From: JAODBQ01 sp047602055
GTDB taxonomy: Bacteria > Actinomycetota > Acidimicrobiia > Acidimicrobiales > Ilumatobacteraceae
NCBI GenBank assembly: GCA_047602055.1
Contig: JASGIG010000001.1
Location: forward strand, 1,178,001 to 1,242,000
Reading direction: 5' to 3'
DNA: 64,000 bases
Part shown: positions 55,127 to 64,000 of the stretch, piece by piece
How the letters are laid out: each line of letters begins with the position of its first letter
Position numbering within the stretch: the stretch's first letter is position 1
The notes under the pieces: model-generated
What the model saw: only the letters and a program-made list of their open reading frames with translations
What the model was told of the DNA's origin: nothing
Databases searched by the model: none
Program-made: the position numbers and the translations under genes

Positions 55127-55540
55127 ATGAGACGTCTCCATCGCGGCCTCGCCGCCGCCATTGCCGCAGCCGTGTTGCTCGCGACGGGTTGTGCCGACGA
55201 CGCCGAACGGGCCTCGCCGACGACCGAGCCGCCGACGACCGTCGGCCTCGCCGCCGATCAGCAGCCGGAGACGGCCGACGAGCTGCGCGCGTTCCTGGCC
55301 GCGCTCCAACCCGTGCTCGCCGGCAGCGGTCGCATCTGCGACCGCTGGTGGTTCACCACCCCGGTCGGCGACACCGCCCGCGCCGAGTCCGTGACGCAGA
55401 TCTCCGAGCGCCTGCACAGCGAGATCTCGACGTCCTTCCCCGTCGGTGTGACCTTCGGGAACATCACCACGAACGTCGGCGCCGGTGCCGCCCTCGGCTC
55501 CGGCCGCCTCGTCGCCGCCTGGTGCGTCTACGGCATGTGA
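55127..55540 (+). CDS. Small lipoprotein
   Basis: A 137-residue protein with a lipoprotein signal peptide: MRRLHRGLAAAIAAAVLLAT followed by the lipobox Cys (ATGC) near residue 22. The mature part is acidic and Thr-rich, then a small domain with two Trp (CDRWWFTTPVGDTARAE) and SERLHSEISTSFPVGVTFGN. ATG 55127 begins the signal peptide directly; the open frame upstream has no start context. It ends 12 bp from the convergent membrane gene. No family recognised. Confidence 0.72.
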   Translation: MRRLHRGLAAAIAAAVLLATGCADDAERASPTTEPPTTVGLAADQQPETADELRAFLAALQPVLAGSGRICDRWWFTTPVGDTARAESVTQISERLHSEISTSFPVGVTFGNITTNVGAGAALGSGRLVAAWCVYGM

Positions 55541-55552
55541 TGCGGGGTCCGT

Positions 55553-56251
55553 TCAGCCGTAGACGTAGGGCTGCGGTGACGGTGGGCGTCGCCGGCGGGC
55601 GCGCAGGACCGCGCCGACGATGGTCAGCACGAGTCCGCCGAAGAAGAGGAAGGCGCCGCCGAAGATGAACACGAAGCCGGCGACGACGCTCGGCGGACCG
55701 CCGCGGGCGACCGTGAACCGGCTGCCGCTGCTGAACGACCCGGTGCACTGCACGGCCACCTGGCCGGCCTGGACGTCGACGTAGCCGATCGTCGCGGTGC
55801 TGCCGAGCGTGACGCTGAAGCCCTGGCGGTTGCCGCGGATCTGCGAGGTGCCGCCGCCGTGCTGGACGAGGCACGAGGTCGAGGCGACCTGGCTGTCGAC
55901 GATGTCGCTGTTGCTCGACGACGAGCGCAGGTACACCGTGATCCGCCCCGCCGACTCGAGGTCGAACGCGACGGTCGGACCGCCGACGCGCCCATTGGCG
56001 ACGGCGTCGTCGTCGGCGACGCTCGCCGCGCCCACCAGCCAGACGATGCCGAGGATGATCCCCGAGGCAGCCACGAGCATCAGCACGATCCCCAGGATCA
56101 GCATGATCGGCTTGCCCCGCTTGGGCTGCGCCGGCTCGGCGAAGGCAGCGAGCGGCGTCGTCCTCGGCGGCGGCCCACCCCACCCAGGTGGCGGCGTCGG
56201 CCCGCCGGTGCCCGGCGTCCCCCACGGCGGTGGCGGCGGTGTCTGCTCCAC
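55553..56251 (-). CDS. Two-helix membrane protein with Pro-rich N-terminus
   Basis: A 232-residue protein: N-terminal Pro/Gly-rich segment (VEQTPPPPPWGTPGTGGP), membrane helix near residues 55-80 (IMLILGIVLMLVAASGIILG), an extracytoplasmic domain of ~110 residues with TVYLRSSSSNSDIVDSQVAS, and a second helix near 195-220 (VFIFGGAFLFFGGLVLTIVG). Same pattern as many actinobacterial DUF4190-like or SPFH-neighbour proteins; function unknown. GTG 56251 lies 23 bp after the PhyH stop, so the two may be cotranscribed. Confidence 0.7.
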   Translation of the reverse strand: MEQTPPPPPWGTPGTGGPTPPPGWGGPPPRTTPLAAFAEPAQPKRGKPIMLILGIVLMLVAASGIILGIVWLVGAASVADDDAVANGRVGGPTVAFDLESAGRITVYLRSSSSNSDIVDSQVASTSCLVQHGGGTSQIRGNRQGFSVTLGSTATIGYVDVQAGQVAVQCTGSFSSGSRFTVARGGPPSVVAGFVFIFGGAFLFFGGLVLTIVGAVLRARRRRPPSPQPYVYG

Positions 56252-56273
56252 CGCGGCACGGTACCCCGCAGGA

Positions 56274-57050
56274 TCAGCCGTGTTCAGCGACCAGCGGGAA
56301 GCGTTCGTCGTCGAGCGGCTGGCCGGGTGAGATGGGGTCGAACGGCGGGGAGTGCAGCCATGGGCGGCTGGCGAAGCGGGCGTCGGCGGCGACGTAGCGG
56401 AAGCTGACGGCCCGGCGCCGGGTGGTCGTCCCGGGTGCGTCGTGCAACGTGCGGAAGTGGAAGGCGAGCACGTCGCCCGGCTCCAGGTCGAAGGCGACGA
56501 CGTCGTCCGGGTCGACCAGCGCGTCGACGTCCGGCACCAGCTCGAAGCCCTCACCGGCGTCGGCGTAGGCCGCCGCGTCGACGAAGCGGCGTGGCACGAA
56601 GCGCCGCCCCCACCGGTGCGATCCGCGCACGAACCGCACCCCAGCGGCCGCGGGCACCGGATCGAGCGGCACCCAGAGGCTGGCGTTCGACTCGACGTCG
56701 ACGCAGTAGTACGGCTCGTCGTGGTGCCACGGCGTCACCTCGTCGGTCCCCGGCTCCTTGACCAGCGCATGCTCGTGGAAGAACCGAGCCGGCCCCCCGA
56801 TCAGCTCGGTCGCCACCTCGGCCAACGGCCCCGAGAGCGCCAACCGCCGGTACCCGTCGATCCGCTCCCAGTTGACGTAGTCCCCGAAGAACCGCCCGCC
56901 CCCGCCCTCGGGCGTGTAGTCGTTCGCCCACGGCCCCGGCGCCGCCATGTTCTCGTCGAGCGCAGCCGCCAGCTCGGCGAGCTGGCCGGCGCCGAGTACG
57001 CCGCGGACGGCCACGACCCCGTCGCGGGCGAAGACCTGAGAAGCAGACAT
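56274..57050 (-). CDS. Phytanoyl-CoA dioxygenase-family (PhyH) protein
   Basis: A 258-residue Fe(II)/2-oxoglutarate dioxygenase. FTPWHHDEPYY-like motif EVTPWHHDEPYYCVDV gives the HxD of the iron triad near residue 107; the distal His is in LAFHFRTLHDAPGTTTRRRA, with Arg for 2-oxoglutarate. Start ATG 57050. Upstream is the OmpA-like gene in the opposite orientation. Substrate unknown. Confidence 0.85.
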   Translation of the reverse strand: MSASQVFARDGVVAVRGVLGAGQLAELAAALDENMAAPGPWANDYTPEGGGGRFFGDYVNWERIDGYRRLALSGPLAEVATELIGGPARFFHEHALVKEPGTDEVTPWHHDEPYYCVDVESNASLWVPLDPVPAAAGVRFVRGSHRWGRRFVPRRFVDAAAYADAGEGFELVPDVDALVDPDDVVAFDLEPGDVLAFHFRTLHDAPGTTTRRRAVSFRYVAADARFASRPWLHSPPFDPISPGQPLDDERFPLVAEHG

Positions 57051-57245
57051 CGTTCCAGTCTCCGGCCGATCCTCGCAACCACAACACGGGCCGTCGTGCT
57101 CTGTGCCCGTGCCGGGTGAATGTCCTATCGTCCGGTGGACGGAAGACGGGAACTCGTATCCGAGGGGTCAGCGACAGCGTCATTGTTGCCATCACCGGAT
57201 CTCTTGTGTCGACGGTGCGGACAGATTGGTGGCCGGAGGAAGACG

Positions 57246-58163
57246 ATGGACGAATGGGATGACATTGACGACCTGCCGCAGAGCCAACCGCTCTGGCGGC
57301 GTCCGGTGGCATGGGCCGCGGCCGCCGCGGTGCTCGTCGCCTGCTTGGGCATCGGCCTCGTCGTCGCCAATCGGGGCTCGACGTCGAACGATGCGGCCGG
57401 GACGACCACGGCCGGGTCGGCGAAGTCGTCGCCCCAGGTGACGTCGACGCTTCCTGCATCACCGTCGACGACCGGGCGCAGCGAGGCGACCTCGATCACC
57501 AGCGTCGCGCCGACCTCCACGGAGGCGCCGCAGGTCACAGCCGAGTCGACCACGACCTCATCGACATCGACCACGACCTCATCGACCACGGTCGCGCCGA
57601 CGGACGCACCGACGTACAGCACGTTGCCCGATGGCAGTCCGGCCCCGATCATCGCTGTGTTCAACACGGATTCGATCACCTTGAGTGGTGTGGTTCCCTC
57701 TGAGGATGCAAAGAACAAGCTGCAGGCGCTGTCCATCGCCAACAGCAAGTTCCCTGTTCCGGTCACCAACCTGCTCACGGTCGATCCGTCGGTGCCGATC
57801 GGGATCGGTGTCCGTGTCGTCGAGCTGACCTCGTCGCGGTTCCCGGCGAACAGCTCCAAGGTCGAAGGTGATCACGCCCACGAGTTGGACCGCATCGTGT
57901 CGGTGATGAACGCGCTGCCCAACGTGACCGCGTTGATCATCGGCCACGCAGACCAGATCGGCAGTCAGGCCACGAACTTCAAGCTCTCCGCCGACCGGGC
58001 GGCGGCGGTCGTCAACTATCTCGTGTCCAAGGGCATCAGCGCCGAGCGGTTGTCCTCCCGCGCCGTCGGCGATGCCGACCTGCTGACGCTGAACGACGAC
58101 GCTGCCTCGCTGGCGTTGAACCGCCGCACCGAGATCATCTTCTACGGCTTGCTCAGCAGCTGA
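57246..58163 (+). CDS. OmpA-family membrane protein
   Basis: A 305-residue protein: cytoplasmic start MDEWDDIDDLPQSQPLWRRP, one membrane helix near 22-42 (VAWAAAAAVLVACLGIGLVV), a Ser/Thr-rich stretch of ~85 residues, a BON-like segment (SDSITLSGVV-type, ITLSGVVPSEDAKNKLQALS) and a C-terminal OmpA domain (HADQIGSQATNFKLSADRAA, NRRTEIIFYGL), which usually binds peptidoglycan. ATG 57246 has GGAGGAAG 6 nt upstream. Likely tethers the membrane to the wall. Confidence 0.85.
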   Translation: MDEWDDIDDLPQSQPLWRRPVAWAAAAAVLVACLGIGLVVANRGSTSNDAAGTTTAGSAKSSPQVTSTLPASPSTTGRSEATSITSVAPTSTEAPQVTAESTTTSSTSTTTSSTTVAPTDAPTYSTLPDGSPAPIIAVFNTDSITLSGVVPSEDAKNKLQALSIANSKFPVPVTNLLTVDPSVPIGIGVRVVELTSSRFPANSSKVEGDHAHELDRIVSVMNALPNVTALIIGHADQIGSQATNFKLSADRAAAVVNYLVSKGISAERLSSRAVGDADLLTLNDDAASLALNRRTEIIFYGLLSS

Positions 58164-58197
58164 CCTGATCGCTCAGCTGACGGCAGCTGGTGATCTG

Positions 58198-59019
58198 TCA
58201 TTCATGACGAGCGAGCGCCATCGACCCTCCGAGGGCGACGGCGAGACCGACCACGGCGAGCCCGCCGCGGCCGGGTTTGACCTTGTCGCCGAGCCAGGCC
58301 AGGCCGGCGACGGTCGGCCAGACGGTGGACAGCAGGTACATGGCGCTGACCGGACCGGTCACCGAACCGCTCGACCCCGTCCCCGGGGCCCGGTGGGCCG
58401 GGTCGGCGGACCGGAACGCCAGCGTCAGCATCAGTTGCCCGACGAGCAGGCCGGCCACGATCAACCCGGCGGCCAGCAGCCCGTCGAGGGACCGCAGCGC
58501 GTGGAGCATGGCCGCCGGGTCGCCCGACAGCGCCCGCGCCGCTATCGCCGAGCCGCCGAACCCGATCCCGGCAAGCGCGCCCAACGTTGCGCCACGGGCC
58601 GACCGGGGTAGCGGCATCGCCGCGCCGGTCAGCGCTCCCAGCGTCACGACCGTGCAGATCAGCAGTGGCCCGCCGGTTAGCGGGGTCGCCGGGCCGGACT
58701 CGGCGCACGCGCCGAGGAGGGCGATGGCGCCGACGACCGCGGCCAGTGCCACTCCGTCGCCCGCCGTGAGGCGCCAGCGTCCGAGGCGGGCACCGACCAC
58801 CGCGGTCACCGCGACGCTCGTCGTGACCGCCGCCTGGACGATCAGCAGCGGAGCGGAGTGACGGGCGGCGAACGCCAACACGAACGCCACACCCTGCGCG
58901 CCGAGCCCCGCGAGGTAGTGGCGACCACGCACGTGATCAGCGCCCTGGGACAGGAGCAGGCTCGATGCGGCGTAGCAGAGGACCGCACCGGCCAGTGCGA
59001 GGTACACCCAGGTGGCCAC
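58198..59019 (-). CDS. EamA/DMT-like permease
   Basis: A ~273-residue protein with nine or ten membrane helices: ATWVYLALAGAVLCYAASSL, APLLIVQAAVTTSVAVTAVV and SAMYLLSTVWPTVAGLAWLG. The two-fold repeat of short helices resembles DMT/EamA transporters, but with weak similarity. Start GTG 59019 (an upstream GTG at 59043 is possible), chosen because the helix begins there and a CACAAT box lies 6 nt upstream. Substrate unknown. Confidence 0.65.
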   Translation of the reverse strand: MATWVYLALAGAVLCYAASSLLLSQGADHVRGRHYLAGLGAQGVAFVLAFAARHSAPLLIVQAAVTTSVAVTAVVGARLGRWRLTAGDGVALAAVVGAIALLGACAESGPATPLTGGPLLICTVVTLGALTGAAMPLPRSARGATLGALAGIGFGGSAIAARALSGDPAAMLHALRSLDGLLAAGLIVAGLLVGQLMLTLAFRSADPAHRAPGTGSSGSVTGPVSAMYLLSTVWPTVAGLAWLGDKVKPGRGGLAVVGLAVALGGSMALARHE

Positions 59020-59092
59020 CCGCCGATTGTGGCCACTCGGCACCCGATGTCCGGCACCGGCGTCGGTCGGTGGGGGCTCCGAGCCGGCTCGC

Positions 59093-59098
59093 TAGGGT
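59093..59098 (+). promoter_or_regulatory. Probable leaderless -10 box (TAGGGT)
   Basis: TAGGGT 7 nt before ATG 59106 with no ribosome site; first gene of the sugar-modification run. Confidence 0.45.
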
Positions 59099-59105
59099 CC
59101 GGTCG

Positions 59106-59984
59106 ATGTCGACCTCGTCGTGTCCGGGTTGCGCCGGAACCGAGTGGGAGCCGTGGCGCAACCCCTTGGGTGAATGGACGTACGTGCGTTGCCCCCGGTG
59201 CGGGATGGTTCGGATCGATCCGATCCCGGACGACGTTGCGCTCGGGGAGATCTTCGACGAGGGCTACTTCGTCGACGGCGCCGAACGCGGCGGGTACGCC
59301 GACTACGACGCCGACGCCGAGTCCCATCGTCGCAACGCCCGCAAGCGCCTTGCCCAGCTGCCCGATGCGCCCGATGTGTCGGGAATCGACGGCCCGCCCG
59401 TGCTCGTGGACGTCGGGTGTGCCAGTGGCTACGTGTTGGAGGCGGCGCGCGACAAGGGCTGGGAGGCGATCGGCGTCGAGGTCGTCCCGGAGATGGCCGA
59501 TCGGGCACGGGCCAAGGGGTTCGAGGTGGTGCCGCAGCTCGCTGACGTGGGCAAGCGAGTGTCGGCTCTCTGCATGTTCCAGGTGCTCGAACATCTGCCC
59601 GATCCGCTGCAGTCGCTTCGCCAGGCGGGCGAGTTGGCGGCTGACGGCGCCGTGCTGTTGTGTGAGACCTGGGATGCATCGAGCCGGATCGCTCGAGTCA
59701 TGGGAAACCGCTGGCAGCAGCTGAGCCCACCTTCGGTCATGTGGGTGTTCGAACGGACGAGCTCCGACGCGATGCTGCAGCGCGCAGGATGGCGGCTCGC
59801 CGATTGGCGCCGGGCGTCCAAGTCGATCAGCGTCGGCTGGGGTGCCGGGCTCGTCGTCGCGCGGCTGCCGTCGCCGTTCGCCCGACCGGCCCGAGCGGTG
59901 CTGCGGCCGCTCGGTGGCGTCAGGCTGACCTACGGGCTCGGTGACCTGGTCGCGTTCTCTGCGTGCCGGGACGTTGCTCGCTGA
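59106..59984 (+). CDS. Zinc-ribbon class I SAM methyltransferase
   Basis: A 292-residue enzyme. N-terminal zinc ribbon C-P-G-C (residues 6-9) and C-P-R-C (30-33), as in sugar or lipid-linked methyltransferases of the Methyltransf_23 type. The catalytic domain has VLVDVGCASGYVLEAARDKG (motif I) and CMFQVLEHLPDP. ATG 59106 is supported by a TAGGGT box 7 nt upstream. It precedes an acyltransferase and an aminotransferase typical of amino-sugar synthesis, so a sugar-linked acceptor is likely. Confidence 0.8.
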   Translation: MSTSSCPGCAGTEWEPWRNPLGEWTYVRCPRCGMVRIDPIPDDVALGEIFDEGYFVDGAERGGYADYDADAESHRRNARKRLAQLPDAPDVSGIDGPPVLVDVGCASGYVLEAARDKGWEAIGVEVVPEMADRARAKGFEVVPQLADVGKRVSALCMFQVLEHLPDPLQSLRQAGELAADGAVLLCETWDASSRIARVMGNRWQQLSPPSVMWVFERTSSDAMLQRAGWRLADWRRASKSISVGWGAGLVVARLPSPFARPARAVLRPLGGVRLTYGLGDLVAFSACRDVAR

Positions 59985-60028
59985 CCGCGCCGCGCTGGGT
60001 GTTCCCGTCCCCTGCGACGGGCGATCTG

Positions 60029-60034
60029 TACGCT
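60029..60034 (+). promoter_or_regulatory. Probable leaderless -10 box (TACGCT)
   Basis: TACGCT 6 nt before GTG 60041; supports this start rather than the open frame upstream. Confidence 0.45.
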
Positions 60035-60040
60035 GCCGTC

Positions 60041-60616
60041 GTGGCAGGGGAACGTCGAGAAGATCCGCCGACCTGGTACGCGCATCCGACGGCGATCGTC
60101 GAGGACGGGGCGCAGATCGGTCCCGGCAGCCGCATCTGGCACCACGCTCACGTGCGTTCCGGCGCTGTCGTCGGTGCCAGCTGCAACCTCGGTAAGAACG
60201 TGTACATCGATGCCGGAGCGAGCCTCGGCGATCGGGTGAAAGTACAGAACAACGTGAGCGTCTATGCCGGCGTCTCCGTCGGCAACGACGTCTTCCTCGG
60301 GCCGTCGTGCGTCTTCACCAACGACCGCTTCCCGCGGGCGTTCAACGCCGACTGGTCCGTCGTGCCGACCTTCGTCGCCGATGGCGCGTCGATCGGCGCC
60401 AACGCCACCTTGGTCTGTGGCGTGACCATCGGCGAGCTGGCGATGGTGGGCGCTGCCGCCCTGGTCAGTCGTGACGTCGCCGCCCACCAACTCGTCGTCG
60501 GCAACCCCGCACGGCCGATCGGCTGGGTGTGCCGATGCGGACGAGTCGTCTCTCGTGATCCGGTGACGCCGCCGGTTCATCTCACCTGTTCGAACTGCGC
60601 AGAGGAAGCATCATGA
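60041..60616 (+). CDS. Left-handed beta-helix N-acetyltransferase (WlbB/WbpD-like)
   Basis: A 191-residue trimeric acyltransferase: hexapeptide repeats from HPTAIVEDGAQIGPGSRIWH through NVSVYAGVSVGNDVFLGPSC to IGELAMVGAAALVSRDV. The C-terminus adds a small zinc ribbon C-R-C ... C-S-N-C. Resembles UDP-2-acetamido-3-amino-glucuronate N-acetyltransferases. GTG 60041 is chosen on the TACGCT box 6 nt upstream. It overlaps the aminotransferase by ATGA, so the two enzymes act in sequence on the same amino sugar: amine installed, then acetylated. Confidence 0.85.
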   Translation: MAGERREDPPTWYAHPTAIVEDGAQIGPGSRIWHHAHVRSGAVVGASCNLGKNVYIDAGASLGDRVKVQNNVSVYAGVSVGNDVFLGPSCVFTNDRFPRAFNADWSVVPTFVADGASIGANATLVCGVTIGELAMVGAAALVSRDVAAHQLVVGNPARPIGWVCRCGRVVSRDPVTPPVHLTCSNCAEEAS

Positions 60617-61710
60617 TCCCCATCACCGTCGTCCGCCCGGATGCCGAGCAGGAAGCGCTGGTCACCGAGGTGCTCCGCTCCGGCGCGCTGGCCCAGGGGG
60701 CGATGGTCGAGCGCTTCGAACGATGCTGCGCGACGATGGCCGGCACCACGCATGCCGTGGCCGTCAACAACGGCACGACGGCGCTCATCGCCGCGCTCAG
60801 GGCGCTCGGCATCGGGCCGGGCGACGAGGTGATCACCACCCCGTTCACGTTCGTTGCCACGCTCAACGCGATCCTCGCCGTCGGTGCGACCGCGGTGTTC
60901 GCGGACATCGGCACCCAGGACATGAACGTCGACGCGGACGACATCGAACGTGTGCTGACCGAGCGCACTCGGGCGGTGATGCCGGTCCACCTGTACGGTC
61001 AGCCGGCCGACATGGAACGCATCGGTGGCCTGGCCGCGAACGCTGGCATCGCGGTCGTCGAGGACGCGGCCCAGGCGCACGGCGCCGAGGTCGGCGGTCG
61101 GCGCGTCGGGGGCTTCGGCGTGGCGACGTTCAGCTTCTACGCGACGAAGAACCTGTACTGCGGGGAAGGCGGCGTCGTCACCACCGACGACGCCGACGTC
61201 GCCGACTACGTGCGGGTGCTTCGCAATCAGGGGATGCGTGGGCGATACGAGTACGAGCTGCAGGGCGAGAACCTGCGTCTCACCAACGTGGCCGCGGCGA
61301 TCGCCGTCCCGCAGTTCGCGCGGCTCGACGCGATCGTCGAGGCGCGCGCCGCCAATGCCGCACACTTCAATGCCGCGTTTGCGGACCTGCCCGATGTCGT
61401 CTGCCCGGTCCCGGTGAGCGGTCGCCGACACGTGTGGCACCAGTACACCCTGCGGGTCACCGATGCCTCCGGTGGTCGGCGTGACGCCGTGGTGGCCGCG
61501 TTGAACGAGGCCGGGATCGGCGCCGGCGTCTACTACCCGCGTCTCGTCGACGAGTACGCGTGCTTCGACGGACACCCGCGCATCGTGCGCCGCCCCTGCC
61601 CCGTTGCGAAGGCAACCGCCGAGCAGGTGTTCAGCCTGCCCGTCCACCAGTACCTCGATGCCGCCGACCGCGCCGCGATCGTCGACGCGACGCGTGTGGC
61701 CTTGACCTGA
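60613..61710 (+). CDS. DegT/DnrJ/EryC1-type sugar aminotransferase
   Basis: A 365-residue PLP-dependent enzyme converting a keto-sugar nucleotide to an amino sugar. Motifs: AVNNGTTALIAALRALGIGP, DEVITTPFTFVATLNAI, VVEDAAQAHGAEVGGRRVGG and SFYATKNLYCGEGGVVTT (the PLP Lys in ATKNL). Coupled by ATGA to the acyltransferase. Together they fit WlbC/WbpE-WlbB-like synthesis of a diacetamido sugar for surface polysaccharide. Confidence 0.92.
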   Translation: MIPITVVRPDAEQEALVTEVLRSGALAQGAMVERFERCCATMAGTTHAVAVNNGTTALIAALRALGIGPGDEVITTPFTFVATLNAILAVGATAVFADIGTQDMNVDADDIERVLTERTRAVMPVHLYGQPADMERIGGLAANAGIAVVEDAAQAHGAEVGGRRVGGFGVATFSFYATKNLYCGEGGVVTTDDADVADYVRVLRNQGMRGRYEYELQGENLRLTNVAAAIAVPQFARLDAIVEARAANAAHFNAAFADLPDVVCPVPVSGRRHVWHQYTLRVTDASGGRRDAVVAALNEAGIGAGVYYPRLVDEYACFDGHPRIVRRPCPVAKATAEQVFSLPVHQYLDAADRAAIVDATRVALT

Positions 61711-61766
61711 GCACGACCGGGGCTCGGCCGATGCGCCGCGGTGACAGATCGGTCGGCGTGCCGGAA

Positions 61767-61772
61767 TAGCGT
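61767..61772 (+). promoter_or_regulatory. Probable leaderless -10 box (TAGCGT)
   Basis: TAGCGT 8 nt before ATG 61781, no ribosome site between. Confidence 0.4.
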
Positions 61773-61780
61773 CGCCCCTC

Positions 61781-63001
61781 ATGGGGAACAGCACCGACGC
61801 ATCAGGGTCGAACCACGACGTCCATCTCGGTGGCCAGCGCCCGTTCGGCTACAGCTACTGGCCCTTGCCGGAGGACGATCCGGGCGTCGAGATCCCTCGC
61901 GAGTCGTTGCGCCTCGTCTCGCCGGACGGCGCGCTCGTCCGCGGCCTGCTGTGGTTGCCGCCGGGTGGCAAGCCCTGGAAGACCGCCGTCATCCTCAGCC
62001 ACCCTCGTGGTGACTTCAGCGTGCACTACGCCTGCCCGCTGCTCGCCGCCGCCGGCTACGCCGTGGTCGGCTTCGGCACCCGCTACCAGAACAACGACAC
62101 CGACTGCATGCACGAGCACTGCATCACCGACGTGCAGACCGTCCACGACGAGCTGCGCCGCCGGGGCGCGGAGGCCGTCGTGCTGCTCGGCAACTCCGGC
62201 GGCGGCAGCCTGATGGCGATGGCCAACGCCGAGCTCGGCATCGGCGACGGCTGGATCGGGATGGCCGCCCACCCCGGCGAGGGCGTGTTCATGCTCCAGG
62301 TCATCGACCCGAGCGTCGCCGACGAGAACGATCCGTTCTCGACCGTGCCGGAGCTGGACATGTACAACCCGGACAACGGGTGGCGCCCATGGCCGGAGCC
62401 GTGCACGTACGACCGCGAGTGGCTGGCGCGCTACCGCGCCGCCCAGATCGACCGTGTCGCGCGCATCGACGCGATCGCCAAGGCGTCGATCGCCGACGCC
62501 CAGGAGGCCGGCCGCGCCCTGCGTGGCGTCGAGCGATCCGACCCGCGGGCGTGGGCCGAACTGCGCCGGCGCACCGTCTACTCCAAGTACATGGTGATCA
62601 ACCGCACGCTCGCCGACCCCGCCTACCTCGACCTGTCGATCGATCCGGACGAGCGCCCGATGGGTTCGCTGTTCGCCTTCCCCGACCCGTTCGACGCCAA
62701 CTACGGGCGCGGCGGCTTGGCCCGCACGATGACGGCCCGGGGCTGGTTGAGCACGTGGTCCGGTCTGTCGAGCCACGCCAAGCTGGCCGACACGATGCCG
62801 AAGGTCACCGTGCCGACGATCCTCGTGCACCCGACGGCCGACACCGAGATCCGCATCCGGCAGGCCAAGGAGATCGTCGACAACGCCGGCGCCAAGGACA
62901 CGACCTACGTCGAGATGAAGGGTGCCCCGCACTACCTCGAAGGCCACCGCCCGGAGGCGCTCGCCCACGTCGCCGACTGGCTCGCCAAGCGCTTCCCGTA
63001 G
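61781..63001 (+). CDS. Alpha/beta hydrolase
   Basis: A 406-residue alpha/beta hydrolase. The oxyanion region is TAVILSHPRGDFSVHYACPL; the nucleophile elbow is VVLLGNSGGGSLMAMANAEL (Ser in G-N-S-G-G near residue 145); a late VPTILVHPTADTEIRIRQAK and GAPHYLEGHRPEALAH give the Asp and His. A large insertion (residues ~185-315) forms a lid. Start supported by a TAGCGT box 8 nt upstream. It lies before tuf. Substrate unknown. Confidence 0.82.
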   Translation: MGNSTDASGSNHDVHLGGQRPFGYSYWPLPEDDPGVEIPRESLRLVSPDGALVRGLLWLPPGGKPWKTAVILSHPRGDFSVHYACPLLAAAGYAVVGFGTRYQNNDTDCMHEHCITDVQTVHDELRRRGAEAVVLLGNSGGGSLMAMANAELGIGDGWIGMAAHPGEGVFMLQVIDPSVADENDPFSTVPELDMYNPDNGWRPWPEPCTYDREWLARYRAAQIDRVARIDAIAKASIADAQEAGRALRGVERSDPRAWAELRRRTVYSKYMVINRTLADPAYLDLSIDPDERPMGSLFAFPDPFDANYGRGGLARTMTARGWLSTWSGLSSHAKLADTMPKVTVPTILVHPTADTEIRIRQAKEIVDNAGAKDTTYVEMKGAPHYLEGHRPEALAHVADWLAKRFP

Positions 63002-63050
63002 CGTGCGCGCCAGAGTGCCCGCGCCCGCACGAACGGCGCTGGTACGCCGT

Positions 63051-63075
63051 TACACTCGCTGCGTTCTTTGACAAC
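63051..63075 (+). promoter_or_regulatory. Putative -10 box and boxA-like site in the tuf leader
   Basis: TACACT (63051-63056) fits a -10 hexamer. GTTCTTTGACAAC (63063-63075) closely matches boxA of antiterminated leaders (TGCTCTTTAACA). GGAG (63094-63097), 7 nt before the ATG, is the ribosome site. Confidence 0.4.
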
Positions 63076-63104
63076 CCACTGGATCCGAGCAACGGAGTTC
63101 ACGC

Positions 63105-64000
<896 letters not shown>

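Noticed and set aside
63068..63073. TTGACA before tuf as a -35 box
   Set aside because: No -10-like hexamer 16-19 nt downstream, and the match fits boxA better.

Overview
The window is very GC-rich (roughly 70 %) actinobacterial chromosome. The TreS-maltokinase/GlgE glucan genes, WXG100 proteins, heavy GTG start use, many probable leaderless promoters and a boxA-like leader before tuf fit Actinobacteria. A free-living Acidimicrobiia-like lineage is my best guess, but nothing here fixes the taxon.

Layout. 1-5.2 kb (minus): trehalose to alpha-glucan genes, a TreS-maltokinase fusion cut by the window edge and glgE, which carries a frameshift. 5.2-7.2 kb: a small membrane protein, an RsbW-like ATPase, a NarL-type response regulator and the decayed remnant of a DUF222/HNH gene. 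7.3-24.7 kb: mostly housekeeping and catabolic genes (methyltransferase-GNAT fusion, ATP-dependent DNA ligase, CaiB-type CoA-transferase, lipase-like hydrolase, GH38 alpha-mannosidase, BAAT-like hydrolase, M20 amidohydrolase, Nudix, a lone WXG100, thiamine-binding protein, HTH regulator, HAD, pantothenate kinase, adenine-type DNA methyltransferase, MATE transporter, methionine aminopeptidase). Three dispersed repeat families sit between these genes.

24.9-50.3 kb is the centrepiece: about 23 kb of minus-strand genes, with a divergent Ser/Thr kinase at its head. It encodes an EssC/EccC-type FHA-FtsK ATPase, WXG100-like and longer T7SS-type small proteins, three further FHA proteins (one with a winged-HTH-like tail), a PP2C phosphatase, a Thr-rich membrane protein, a TgpA-like transglutaminase whose Cys and His appear replaced, DUF58, MoxR, and a 2,103-residue anchored surface protein with about eleven Ig/cadherin-like and six FN3 repeats. 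I infer one system: secretion or display of WXG proteins and the giant surface protein, assembled by the MoxR/DUF58/TgpA-like module and switched by kinase, PP2C and FHA phospho-signalling. No EccB, EccD, EccE or mycosin is present, so it is a minimal or unusual type VII-like locus. Next to it lies a DUF4157 protein with a second HExxH-like site and a partner gene (50.5-52.6 kb).

52.9-64 kb: fusA with a terminator, a lipoprotein, two-helix membrane protein, PhyH dioxygenase, OmpA-like protein, EamA-like permease, then a sugar-modification run (zinc-ribbon methyltransferase, left-handed beta-helix acyltransferase, DegT aminotransferase), an alpha/beta hydrolase and tuf (cut by the window edge). 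fusA and tuf are thus separated by about 8 kb.

Recurring themes: (1) four dispersed repeat families, including a hairpin element that always occurs as a tandem pair; (2) TANNNT boxes 6-8 nt from start codons at a dozen genes; (3) five otherwise intact genes each broken by a single small indel, four of them net +1, which means either consensus errors or recent decay.
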